DNA of 64,000 bases, taken from the NCBI GenBank assembly GCA_036395755.1, contig DASWCZ010000096.1:1-64000 (forward strand). The letters run 5' to 3'. Source of the stretch: Gp7-AA6 sp036395755. Its GTDB lineage: Bacteria; Acidobacteriota; Thermoanaerobaculia; UBA5066; Gp7-AA6. Positions 8,411-16,276 of the stretch are shown one piece after another. The stretch's first letter is position 1, and each line of letters starts with the position of its first letter. Made by a program: the position numbers and the translations under genes. The notes beneath the pieces are model-generated. The model had not been told where the DNA came from, made no database searches, and worked only from the letters and a program-made list of their open reading frames with translations.

Positions 8411-9154
8411 TCAGTCTTCGAGCCGTCCGCCGCGCGCGATCGTGATGAAGACCTTCTCGAGCGACTCCGAGTCGGCGCGCTCGAGGATCTGTCGGGGTGT
8501 TCCTTCCGCAACGAGCGCTCCGTGGGAAAGGAAGATCACCCGATCGCAGACGAGCTCGATCTCGCGCATGTTGTGCGACGTGTAGACCATCGTCACGCCG
8601 CGCTCCCGTTGGACGCGCTTCAGCGCCGTGCGGACCTTTTCGGCAATGTCCGGATCCAGGCTGGCCGTCGGCTCGTCTAGGAAGAGGACTTCCGGGTCGT
8701 TCAGGAAGGCCTTGCACAGGTTGACCCGGGTGACCTGTCCGGACGAAAGCTTGCCCGTGACTGTCTCCACCACGTCGGGAATCTCGAAGAGCTCGAGAAG
8801 CTCCGTGATGCGGCGCCTCCGGTCCCGCACTCCATAGAGCCGCCCGAAGATGTCGAGATTTTCCCAGACCGACAGGTTGAACGGAAGCGAGATGTACGCG
8901 GAGGAGAAATTCACGCGCTGCAGAATCTGCCGCCTGTGACGGAGGAGGTCGAGATCGAAGAGCCGGATGCGGCCGGAGGTGGGGCTCGTCAAGCCGAGCA
9001 GGAGCTGGATCGTGGTCGTCTTGCCCGCGCCGTTGGGGCCGAGCAGGCCGAGAATCTCTCCGCCCTGCGCCGAGAAGGACAGGTCATCCACAGCGGTCAC
9101 CTCGCCGAACCGCTTGGTCAGGCGCTCGACCTCGATGACGAAAGAGTGTGGCAT
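8411..9154 (-). CDS. ABC transporter ATP-binding protein
   Basis: ATPase subunit of 247 aa for the neighbouring ABC-2 permease. Walker A is GPNGAGKTT (about residues 38-46). The signature position reads LSSGQ instead of the usual LSGGQ, and Walker B is VLFLDEPTASLDPD. HNMREIE supplies the switch histidine region. It resembles DrrA/NodI-type exporters of antibiotics, polysaccharides or lipids. The ATG has GCGAGGGA upstream. Confidence 0.9.
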   Translation of the reverse strand: MPHSFVIEVERLTKRFGEVTAVDDLSFSAQGGEILGLLGPNGAGKTTTIQLLLGLTSPTSGRIRLFDLDLLRHRRQILQRVNFSSAYISLPFNLSVWENLDIFGRLYGVRDRRRRITELLELFEIPDVVETVTGKLSSGQVTRVNLCKAFLNDPEVLFLDEPTASLDPDIAEKVRTALKRVQRERGVTMVYTSHNMREIELVCDRVIFLSHGALVAEGTPRQILERADSESLEKVFITIARGGRLED

Positions 9155-9180
9155 GTTCCCTCGCTGCCTGAGGCACAGCC

Positions 9181-9187
9181 TAGAATA
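9181..9187. promoter_or_regulatory. Shared divergent -10 box (TAGAATA)
   Basis: TAGAATA reads as TAGAAT rightward, ending 8 nt before the GTG of the TPR-Lon gene, and as TATTCT leftward, about 27 nt before the ABC ATPase start. A symmetric -10 hexamer can fire both ways, so one site may drive both genes. The rightward transcript would be nearly leaderless. No -35 was recognised. Confidence 0.4.
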
Positions 9188-9194
9188 AAAAATC

Positions 9195-11123
9195 GTGGAG
9201 CCCGAAGACCGAAACTTGCTCGACGATCGCCTGCTCTACGCGACCGTGCTCGCCGAGATCGGAGAGCTCTACGACGCCGAGCTCGAAGTCGCGTCCGTTC
9301 TCGAGCAGCGCCCCGAAGACCTCCAGGCGCTCGACCTGCTCGCGAAGATCAAGCACATGCGGGGGGAGCTGTCTGCGGCAATCGCCTGTTGGGCTCAGAT
9401 CCACGCGAAATCGCCCCAGCTCGACTCCGCCTTGATGCGCCTCTCCTCGATGCTCCAGCTCGCCAGGGACACCGCGAGCGGGACCGGGGAGTTCCTGGTC
9501 CTCGGTCCCTACCAGCTCTGGCGGAAGCCCGCGGCGCATCTGGAGCTCGAAGAAGTCTTCCGTCTGTTCCTGGGCCGCAATCCGGACGAAGCCATGGAGC
9601 GGTGCGATGCCCTTTCCCACAAGTACCGCGACAAAGATGCCGAGCTCTTCAAGCTCGCTGTTCTTGCGAAGGCGTGGATCGCCGAGCTCTCCGGAGATCC
9701 CGAGCGCGCCCGGTCGATCTTGGAAGAGCTGGGCGCCCAGCGCGGCTTCGAGGCGGACAGCGATCGAATCGTCGCTCTCGCCAGGATCTACGAGCGGATC
9801 GGCTCGCCCGAGCTCCTGGAGAAGGCGGTCCACATCTACCAGCATTTCGAGCGACGGCAACCGAAGGTCGGCGTTCTGGGGCACCTCGCCCTCCTCGCCC
9901 GGCGGCTCGGCCGGACCGAAGACGCGGAACGCTGCGAGCAACGGTTCACCGAGCTGTTTCGGCGCCGGATGCATCGCCCCTCGTTCGAGGATGCGGTCCT
10001 CATCGCTTCGCGGCGATACGTTCCGCTCTCGAAGCTCGCCCGCATTCGGTTCTGGAACGAAAACGCTCCTGCCGATGAAACGCCACGCGCGCGTGCGATC
10101 GATTCTGCCCTGCGCGGAAACCGCAGTACGGCGCGGGAGCTGCTCGAGAAGAGCGGGGAGGCGCTGGATCGAAAGTACCTGGCGGACCTGACCGCCCTCG
10201 ACGGCTCTCTCGAAAAGGCTGTCGCCCTCTACATCGAGTGCCTGGAGACGGACTCGGACGACCTCCGCGTCGTCGAGTGGCTGCTCGAGCACTTCGAGGC
10301 TTCCGGATCGACGCGGGTGGCCCGGTACTTCCGAAAACCCGACGCCGGCGAGAAGGCTCTCCGGCTCCTCGAGTCGACTCTGCGCAGCTCTCCCAGACGC
10401 CCCAGCCTCTGGCGGGAGCTCGCCGCCCTGCACCGAATCCTCGGCCGGCGCGAGGAAGCGGCCCGCTGCGCGGAGCGGGCCTCGAGTCTCGAAGACGCGG
10501 CGTTACGCGATCGGCACGAGGTGGGACGCGTACTGGCCGACGCGGTCTATCGGTTTACGGGCAAGGCGAAAGGGTTAATTCACGAGGTCTGGGCTGCGCG
10601 GCGGCCGGCACCTTCCGGCCGCGGCGGCTTTCTCGAAGAGATCCTTGGAAACTTGGCTCCGGAAATGACCCAGACCGTCCGCAATACGTTTCTTTCGGTA
10701 CGGGAGTACGCGCGCGCCAAGTGGCCCCACCTGACTCGCGACATCTTCGACTACAACTACACCTACAAGGTAACCAAGGAAGACGAGCCCTCGGGAGGTC
10801 AGTCCGCCGGGCTCCCGTCTGCGCTCGCGTTCCTCTCCGTGTTCCTGAACCGCCCCGTCCCGCAGGACATCGCCTCGAGCGGAGTGCTCGTCGCCGATTC
10901 GCACGACGTCGAGGTGGTCCGCCCGGTGGGGGACCCGGAGTACAAAGTCCGCGGCGCCTACAACCGCAATCTGACGATCGTTATCCTCCCGGAGGGGAGC
11001 CGGCCGGATCTCGAGTGGAACCCGCTCGTACCGCGCGCCGTCTGCGACGAGATCGTGCGCTACGCCGCGACGCTCGATGACGCCGTGGTCCTCACCTTTG
11101 GTGAGGACGTCTGGATCGCCTGA
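9195..11123 (+). CDS. TPR protein with C-terminal Lon-type (S16) Ser/Lys protease domain, no AAA+ domain
   Basis: Protein of 642 aa, GTG start. Roughly residues 10-460 are helical TPR-like repeats (for example LLYATVLAEIGELYDAELE and RPSLWRELAALHRILGRREE). Residues about 490-642 align by eye with the Lon proteolytic domain. PSGGQSAG matches Lon PKDGPSAG with the Ser at S537. Then come NRPVPQDIASSG (Lon GNPVRADVAMTG) and EYKVRGAYNRNLTIVILPE (Lon KEKLLAAHRGGIKTVLIP) with the Lys at K584. Spacing from S to the G of the SG/TG turn is identical to E. coli Lon, and a 4-residue insertion follows. The AAA+ ATPase is absent, so the TPRs probably select the substrate or partner. No signal peptide, so cytoplasmic. 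Confidence 0.8.
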   Translation: MEPEDRNLLDDRLLYATVLAEIGELYDAELEVASVLEQRPEDLQALDLLAKIKHMRGELSAAIACWAQIHAKSPQLDSALMRLSSMLQLARDTASGTGEFLVLGPYQLWRKPAAHLELEEVFRLFLGRNPDEAMERCDALSHKYRDKDAELFKLAVLAKAWIAELSGDPERARSILEELGAQRGFEADSDRIVALARIYERIGSPELLEKAVHIYQHFERRQPKVGVLGHLALLARRLGRTEDAERCEQRFTELFRRRMHRPSFEDAVLIASRRYVPLSKLARIRFWNENAPADETPRARAIDSALRGNRSTARELLEKSGEALDRKYLADLTALDGSLEKAVALYIECLETDSDDLRVVEWLLEHFEASGSTRVARYFRKPDAGEKALRLLESTLRSSPRRPSLWRELAALHRILGRREEAARCAERASSLEDAALRDRHEVGRVLADAVYRFTGKAKGLIHEVWAARRPAPSGRGGFLEEILGNLAPEMTQTVRNTFLSVREYARAKWPHLTRDIFDYNYTYKVTKEDEPSGGQSAGLPSALAFLSVFLNRPVPQDIASSGVLVADSHDVEVVRPVGDPEYKVRGAYNRNLTIVILPEGSRPDLEWNPLVPRAVCDEIVRYAATLDDAVVLTFGEDVWIA

Positions 11124-11148
11124 GCCGGAGACCCGGCCGATACCCGAA

Positions 11149-11166
11149 GGGGAGGAAAATCTCCCC
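11149..11166. terminator. Hairpin between convergent genes
   Basis: GGGGAG (11149-11154), a 6-nt loop and CTCCCC (11161-11166) lie between the stops of the TPR-Lon gene and the Hsp20 gene. There is no U-tract, so intrinsic termination is uncertain. The position suits a bidirectional terminator. Confidence 0.35.
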
Positions 11167-11172
11167 CCGGAT

Positions 11173-11721
11173 TCAGTGAACGCGGATCGGCCTGGGAGTC
11201 GTGTCCTGGCCCGGCTCCTTCGGGAACCGCAGCTCGAGAACGCCCTGCCTCATCTCCGCCTTCGGTTCGATCACGCGCGAAGTGGACGGAAGGAGAATCG
11301 CTCGACGAAACGCGCCGATCGGGGACTCCAACGTCCGCAGCCGGAACTCCTGACCACCCGGGGCCGTCCGCTCTCCCGTGATCGTCAACAACCTTCCGTG
11401 CGCCACGATCTCGACCTGTTCTCTGGTGACTCCGGGCAGATCGACGCTGACCAACACGTCGGTGTCGCTTTCCCAGACCGAGACGGGCGGAGCCCAGGCA
11501 GGCTTCGGCCGGCGGTCGAACTCCGTTTGACCCAGGAGCTGCAGCAGGCGATCGAGCTGTTTCTCGACGTGCTGCGCAGGATCTTTCTCGGCGGGGATCG
11601 GCGCGTATGGTGTCTCGGGAGGAGGCGCCTCCCGGCCCGTGACCGTCTGGTAGAGCTGCTCCAGATGCCCGATGCTCTGGTCGATCGCCGGTATTCCGGC
11701 GGTCTGTTCGGTTTCCATCAT
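11173..11721 (-). CDS. Hsp20 / alpha-crystallin-family small heat-shock protein
   Basis: Small heat-shock protein of 182 aa that would hold unfolding proteins in a refoldable state. The alpha-crystallin domain (about residues 80-170) begins PPVSVWESDTDVLVSVDLPGV and contains GRLLTITGERT, GAFRRAILLP and the closing QGVLELRFPK. The N-terminal arm (1-75) is long and carries two helical stretches, around HLEQLYQTV and EKQLDRLLQLL. AAGGAG precedes the ATG. The low-complexity protein gene lies 126 nt upstream on the same strand, which suggests co-transcription from the promoter at about 12410. Confidence 0.88.
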   Translation of the reverse strand: MMETEQTAGIPAIDQSIGHLEQLYQTVTGREAPPPETPYAPIPAEKDPAQHVEKQLDRLLQLLGQTEFDRRPKPAWAPPVSVWESDTDVLVSVDLPGVTREQVEIVAHGRLLTITGERTAPGGQEFRLRTLESPIGAFRRAILLPSTSRVIEPKAEMRQGVLELRFPKEPGQDTTPRPIRVH

Positions 11722-11847
11722 CGATTCTTCTCCTTCCCGCGAACTGCCATTTGTCGGCGGAAGTGCGCGGATGGTCTCGTCAACGACTCGAAACGAAGGG
11801 CGAGGCCGTTGGGCCCCGCCCTTCTCGCTGCCGACGATCCTCCTACT

Positions 11848-12348
11848 TCAGTAGATCGTCACGATGGGCGGGGCCGGCAACTGCGCGTAGGGGAACGTTT
11901 GCACGATCCTCGCCGTCAGAAGAGGGTCGGCCCACACGGGGCGGCGGAATGCGTCGAGCGCATCCGGGCTCGTATGGGTCAAGCCCGCCATCAGCGGATT
12001 CATCCCGATTCCGAAAGCCCCGGTCTGCTGCGGGTATCCCGCGAACCCGGGGAAGTATCCCTGCGTGAACGGCACCTGGCCGAAGACATTCGGAGACCCG
12101 AACGGGACGACCGGGCTCTGGCCGATTCCGGGCTGCACGAACGGGTTCTGCCCGAACCCACTGTGCGTGAGTCCGAGTCCGTATTCGAAGGCGGGGTTCT
12201 GGCCCGCGCCGATCCCGCCCGGTACACCCGTCGATGCCCCCGAGAGTCCGTGGACCGACAGCCGAACCTGGTTCAGCGCGTCGATGCACTGGTTGATCCG
12301 ATCGTTCAGAAGTTGAAGTTTCCGGATGTCGACTTTTGCAGTTTCCAT
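11848..12348 (-). CDS. Gly/Pro/Phe/Gln-rich low-complexity protein upstream of hsp20
   Basis: I do not recognise this 166-aa protein. It starts at an ATG behind AAAGGAGGCAGACACG. An amphipathic helix of about 35 residues (DIRKLQLLNDRINQCIDALN) is followed by about 90 residues rich in G, P, F, Q, N and Y with loose repeats such as GFGQNPFVQPGIGQSP and GQVPFTQGYFPGFAGYPQQ, and it ends with APPIVTIY. There is no signal peptide. This looks intrinsically disordered or prion-like. Its place next to a small heat-shock protein hints at a client or condensate-forming partner. A structural or phasin-like role is also possible. Confidence 0.65.
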   Translation of the reverse strand: METAKVDIRKLQLLNDRINQCIDALNQVRLSVHGLSGASTGVPGGIGAGQNPAFEYGLGLTHSGFGQNPFVQPGIGQSPVVPFGSPNVFGQVPFTQGYFPGFAGYPQQTGAFGIGMNPLMAGLTHTSPDALDAFRRPVWADPLLTARIVQTFPYAQLPAPPIVTIY

Positions 12349-12406
12349 CGTGTCTGCCTCCTTTGGTTGAGAGTCTCGAACCTTCACCATGACCACCGCA
12401 GATCAA

Positions 12407-12435
12407 ACCCTAATCGCCGCACGGGGATTGGACAA
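12407..12435 (-). promoter_or_regulatory. Sigma-70-type promoter of the low-complexity protein/hsp20 unit
   Basis: On the minus strand TTGTCC (12435-12430), a 17-nt spacer and TAGGGT (12412-12407). This leaves a leader of about 50 nt before the ATG at 12348. The promoter lies in the 151-nt gap after the response-regulator gene. I did not see a convincing sigma-32 or sigma-54 motif there. Confidence 0.5.
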
Positions 12436-12499
12436 TCCGGCAAATCCCTGCAGCGTAGGGGGGAAAAGCCCTGATGTCCGGTCGGGGAAGGGCCCGAAG

Positions 12500-13132
12500 C
12501 TACGCCTGGATCAGGCCGCGTCGGATCGCGTACCGGACGAGCCCCGCGGTGTCGTGGATCTCGAGCTTCCGCATGATGCGAGTTCGGTGCGATTCGGCCG
12601 TCTTGGCGCTGATGCCCAGAGTCTGCGCGATCTGCTTGGTCGTCTTGCCTTCCGCGACGAGCTGCAGGACCTCGCGTTCGCGCTGCGTGAGAGGGTCTTC
12701 CGGCAGCGACCTGCGGCCGAGGTAGGCGTCCACGACGACGCGGGAGACCGCGGGGGAGAGATAGATCTCTCCCTTGCAGACCTCCTGGATCGCCCGCACG
12801 AGGTGAGAGGCGGCCTGTGACTTGAGAACGTACCCGCGGAAGCCGGCGTGAAGGGCTGCGAGCACATATTGGTCCTCGGCGTACATAGTCAGCGCAATCG
12901 TGCGGACTTGCGGGCAGCTCTTGTGGATCGCCCGAGTCGCGTCGATTCCATTCAGTTGAGGCATCGCCAGGTCGAGGATCGCGACGTCCGGAGCGAGCTC
13001 ACGCGTCAGACGGGTGGCCTCTCGTCCATCCGATGCCTCCGCCACCACTTCGAACTTCTCCCTCTCGAGCAAGGCCTTCAAACCCTGCCGGACGACCACG
13101 TGGTCCTCGGCGATCAATACGCGACAGGTCAT
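12500..13132 (-). CDS. NarL/FixJ-type response regulator
   Basis: DNA-binding response regulator of 210 aa. The receiver domain (1-120) shows the acidic pair in LIAEDHVVV, the phospho-acceptor Asp in VAILDLAMP, and the conserved Lys in GYVLKSQ. The LuxR-type HTH (about 145-205) reads LTQREREVLQLVAEGKTTKQ then TLGISAKTAESHRTRIMRKL. The gene is coupled to the upstream kinase gene by an ATGA overlap, so the pair is a complete two-component system. The hsp20 unit just downstream is a plausible but unproven target. Confidence 0.92.
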   Translation of the reverse strand: MTCRVLIAEDHVVVRQGLKALLEREKFEVVAEASDGREATRLTRELAPDVAILDLAMPQLNGIDATRAIHKSCPQVRTIALTMYAEDQYVLAALHAGFRGYVLKSQAASHLVRAIQEVCKGEIYLSPAVSRVVVDAYLGRRSLPEDPLTQREREVLQLVAEGKTTKQIAQTLGISAKTAESHRTRIMRKLEIHDTAGLVRYAIRRGLIQA

Positions 13133-14313
13133 CCGGTGCTCCGGAAGGGGATCGTCACCAGAAGCTCCGTCCCGCCTCCCGCCCGTGACAGCACCTTGAA
13201 CTTTCCGCCGAGAGCGTCCAGCCGCTCCCGAATCCCGAGCAAACCGAGCCCGCGACGCCTGGACGCTCCGGGAGTGACCGGATCGATCGGCATCCCGACG
13301 CCGTCGTCGCGGATCGAACAGCGAAGCGCTCCGGTCTCCCGGGAGATTCGAATCGATGCGTGTGTGGCGTCCGCATGTCGCGCGATGTTCGTCAGCGCCT
13401 CCTGCACGATCCGATAAGCGGTAGTCTCGACCAGCGGTTCGAGCCGTCCTTTCGTCGAGCCTTCGACCGAGGAGGAGATGCCGGTCCGCGCCGCAAAACC
13501 CTCCGTCAGGAACTCCAAGGCCGGCCGGAGCCCGAGGTCGTCCAAGATCGTCGGCCGCAACTCGTGAGACAGTCTCCGGAGTCGCTCCTCGAGCGCGTCG
13601 AGATGACCGTGCACGGTCTCGAGTCGTTCCCGCTCGGCCTCCGGCAAGTCCGCGCCGATCTCGGCGAGCGCGAGATGGATCGAAGTCGTCATCTGGCCCA
13701 CTTCGTCATGAAGCTCGCGAGCGATCCGACGGGACTCCTCTTCTCGCGCGTGAAGCGACCGATCCGCAAGGATCCGGAGCTCGTCGCGGCTCGCGAGCAT
13801 CTGACGGTAGAGCGACAGGGACCGCTGCTCGCTCTCCTTCAGCTTGCGTTCGACGCGAGTGCGCTTGCGGATATCGCGCACGGACCACGCGAGCGCGAAG
13901 GAGTGCTCGACAGGAACCCGGGCTCCCGTCAAAGCCCCATCGAAGGGCTCGCCGCGCGCCGGCTGCAGCTTCAAAGGGAGTTCTTCGAATCCGTGCTGGC
14001 CCGAGCGCCGCAGGGCGGTCAGGCGCGCGCGGAATCTCCGGCGATCGCCAGGCCAGATGAAACGCGAGAGAGAGCGGCCGGAAAGAGCCCGCTGATCGAT
14101 CCGAAGGAGGGCTCCCGCGATGCGATTCGCTTCCTGGATCTTTCCTTGACCATCGGTGGCGAGATAGCCGTCGGGCGCAAACTCGAAGAGCGCTCGATAA
14201 TGATCGAACGCGAGAGACGGCCGCCTCCGCCCACGGTGAGCCGCGTCCGCCCAGAGAGAACCGAGCGGCCGCCCCTTGGGTTCGAAGGACCGGCGGAAGG
14301 CATTCTGGCCCAC
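13129..14313 (-). CDS. Cytoplasmic PAS-domain histidine kinase (HisKA_3/NarX-DegS type)
   Basis: Sensor kinase of 394 aa without membrane segments. A PAS domain (about 35-155) begins HYRALFEFAPDGYLATDGQG. The dimerisation/phospho-acceptor helix holds REEESRRIARELHDEVGQ with the phospho-His in the ELHDEVGQ motif. The HATPase_c domain shows VQEALTNIARHA (N box), IRDDGVGMP (G1) and RRGLGLLGIRERL. The lack of transmembrane helices means it reads an intracellular signal, perhaps redox or a small ligand through PAS. The start is GTG behind GGAGGTGGAAGG. Confidence 0.92.
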   Translation of the reverse strand: MGQNAFRRSFEPKGRPLGSLWADAAHRGRRRPSLAFDHYRALFEFAPDGYLATDGQGKIQEANRIAGALLRIDQRALSGRSLSRFIWPGDRRRFRARLTALRRSGQHGFEELPLKLQPARGEPFDGALTGARVPVEHSFALAWSVRDIRKRTRVERKLKESEQRSLSLYRQMLASRDELRILADRSLHAREEESRRIARELHDEVGQMTTSIHLALAEIGADLPEAERERLETVHGHLDALEERLRRLSHELRPTILDDLGLRPALEFLTEGFAARTGISSSVEGSTKGRLEPLVETTAYRIVQEALTNIARHADATHASIRISRETGALRCSIRDDGVGMPIDPVTPGASRRRGLGLLGIRERLDALGGKFKVLSRAGGGTELLVTIPFRSTG

Positions 14314-14466
14314 CCTTCCACCTCCATTCCCGCGAGCGGGCCGCGCGGCCCACGGCTCCGTTCGCCGGACGAGTCTTCTTTGCCATTTTGTTTTTAACCC
14401 GCCGGCCGATGAGAAGCAACCCGGAGACTCCGGATTTCTCTCGAGAATCGACCTGGAACCCGGTTT

Positions 14467-15288
14467 CTAGGGAACGAGCGCGATGGCGCGCAGGGGGGAA
14501 CCCGAGCCGCCCGCAATCTTCATCGGCAGCGCGACGATCCAGGCGCCTGCTTCGGGGACGTTCTCGAGCTCGGTCAAGTTTTCGAGGCCTGGCACGTTCG
14601 CGGCGGCGACGAGCCGGTGTACGGGGAAGTCCTTCGAGGGCCCGTGGTCGATCGACGCGGTATCGAGGCCGATAGCGCCAACGCGCCGCTGCCGGATCAA
14701 GAATCCGACTGCCTCCGCACCGTACGACGGAAAGTGGAGGTTCGAGGCATCGCCCGGCGTGTCGTCTCCGAGATACCGCTTCTTGTCGGGCCAGCGCTTG
14801 CTCCATCCGGTGCGCAGCAGAACGATCGCGCCGCCCGGAATCGTGCCGTGCTTCTTCTCCCACGCGCGGACTTCAGCGAGCGTAAGACGGTGGTCGGGGT
14901 CCGCCGCGGCCGCCTCGGTGACGTCGATCACGACCGCCGGCGCGACGAGCTGCCGCACGGAAATCTGGTCGGCGGTCTTCTGGCCCCGAGCGAAGTGGAT
15001 CGGGGCATCCATATGCGTCCCGCCGTGCTCCGGAGCGCAGAAGGAGTTCGCCGAATAGAACCAGCCTCCCTCCGTCAATCCCGAGGCCAGCGTCGTCATC
15101 TGGAAGCGAGTCGGGGACGTCGGCCAGTAGATCGTGTCCGCGTCGAACGGGTGGGTGAGGTCGACGATGCGCGCGCTCCGGAGGTCCGGCGCCAGGACCT
15201 TCGCCGGCTTGCGCCCCTCGACGGCTTTGCCCGAAACGGCGGCCAGCACGACGAAGAGGAAGACTGCAGCCCGCTTCCGAACGTTCAT
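14467..15288 (-). CDS. Secreted cyclase-family hydrolase (kynurenine formamidase-like fold)
   Basis: Cyclase-family metal hydrolase of 273 aa. The N-terminal MNVRKRAAVFLFVVLAAVSG is a signal peptide, so the enzyme acts outside the cytoplasm. The metal-binding motif HGGTHMDAPIHF is intact. The segments RIVDLTHPFDADTIYWP and GAIGLDTASIDHG are typical of the family. Members hydrolyse N-formylkynurenine and other cyclic amides or esters. The substrate here is unknown. The ATG follows the stop of the ParB-like gene by 4 nt, so the two are co-transcribed. Confidence 0.85.
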   Translation of the reverse strand: MNVRKRAAVFLFVVLAAVSGKAVEGRKPAKVLAPDLRSARIVDLTHPFDADTIYWPTSPTRFQMTTLASGLTEGGWFYSANSFCAPEHGGTHMDAPIHFARGQKTADQISVRQLVAPAVVIDVTEAAAADPDHRLTLAEVRAWEKKHGTIPGGAIVLLRTGWSKRWPDKKRYLGDDTPGDASNLHFPSYGAEAVGFLIRQRRVGAIGLDTASIDHGPSKDFPVHRLVAAANVPGLENLTELENVPEAGAWIVALPMKIAGGSGSPLRAIALVP

Positions 15289-15292
15289 GACT

Positions 15293-16240
15293 TCACTCCT
15301 CCGGCGGACCTCCGGTCCGCGCGAGATGCTCCATCTTCACCGAGCCCGCCTTGAAATTGCGCGCGGAGACGAGCATCTTCGAGATTGTCGCGTCGAACGT
15401 CGGCGCGCCGCCGCGTTGAAAGCGCAGCGGGTTCACGCGCGCCACGACGAACGCCCGCAGATATGGGCTCTGCAGACCGCGCTCCTTCAGCGCGGCGACC
15501 GATTCGGTGACCGCGCGGTCGAGCTCGAGAACCCTATCCGCCCGTTCGCGGCGGAAATCGAGCGCCCGGGGGAGCGGCGAATCGAAGAACTCGTCGACCT
15601 TCTTGAGAACGGAGTGATACGCGCCGCCCGAGAAGCGGCCGTTCTCCTCGTAGCAGAGACCGAGCGTCAGGAACGCCGGCTCCTCGAACTCGAGCGCATA
15701 ATCCTTTTCGGCCGCGGACGGCTGCTTCTCCGCGAGGTCCCTCGCCATCCGGATCGTCTCGAGAGCCTTTTCGCGCAGGTTGTGCGCCTTCTCGGTGTTG
15801 AGCGCCAGGATCTTGTAGGCGAGCTCCGGGTCGGGCAGGACGAGCGCCGTGACCGACTTCGCGCCGAGCGCCCGAAGCGCCGAAAGTCGATGATGCCCGT
15901 TGGGAGTCCAGTACGACCCGTCCGCCCCGCGGACGGCGATGATCGGATCGAGAAACCGGTCCAGCCGGTCGATCACCGCGGCCAGCCGGCCGACGTGAGC
16001 GGGCGAAACGTCCCGCTGAAACGGGGTCGGCGAGACCTTGTCGATCGGAAGGCCGGCCAGTACCTGCCACTTTGCTCCGATGGGGTCACGGTAGACGCCC
16101 AGGATGGAGCCTCCGTCCGACTCGATCGCGCGTTGGAGCTTCTGGACCTCCGCGGGAGAATCCCGCGCCGCGAGCTCACCGGCGGCAAGGCCCCGCGAGG
16201 CGGGCTCGGCCCCCTTCTTTTTCTTTCGGCGAGGCGGCAT
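15293..16240 (-). CDS. Orphan ParB/sulfiredoxin-like domain protein
   Basis: Protein of 315 aa with a ParB N-terminal-like domain at about 60-150: LPIDKVSPTPFQRDVS, a variable region, then SYWTPNGHHRLSALRALGA, the position of the ParB GERRFRA CTP-binding motif. The N-terminus is very basic (PRRKKKKG). A long helical C-terminal half follows. It is not the chromosome-partitioning ParB, because a canonical parAB pair lies at 42-44 kb. The family includes CTP-dependent DNA-binding proteins, nucleases and kinases. Its role beside a secreted cyclase is unclear. Confidence 0.72.
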   Translation of the reverse strand: MPPRRKKKKGAEPASRGLAAGELAARDSPAEVQKLQRAIESDGGSILGVYRDPIGAKWQVLAGLPIDKVSPTPFQRDVSPAHVGRLAAVIDRLDRFLDPIIAVRGADGSYWTPNGHHRLSALRALGAKSVTALVLPDPELAYKILALNTEKAHNLREKALETIRMARDLAEKQPSAAEKDYALEFEEPAFLTLGLCYEENGRFSGGAYHSVLKKVDEFFDSPLPRALDFRRERADRVLELDRAVTESVAALKERGLQSPYLRAFVVARVNPLRFQRGGAPTFDATISKMLVSARNFKAGSVKMEHLARTGGPPEE

Positions 16241-16260
16241 CGCAGGGTTTTCCGGAGCAA

Positions 16261-16268
16261 CCTATATT
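16261..16268. promoter_or_regulatory. AT-rich divergent -10 region
   Basis: TATATT (16263-16268) ends 8 nt before the ATG of the dehydratase-like gene. The same patch reads TATAGG leftward, about 20 nt before the ParB-like start. One AT-rich site therefore seems to serve both genes, with a nearly leaderless rightward transcript. No -35 is obvious. Confidence 0.4.
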
Positions 16269-16276
16269 GTCACGCG

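Noticed and set aside
15134..16276. A long N-terminal extension of the threonine-dehydratase-like gene
   Set aside because: That part runs antisense to the ParB-like and cyclase genes. The conserved enzyme begins at the ATG at 16277.
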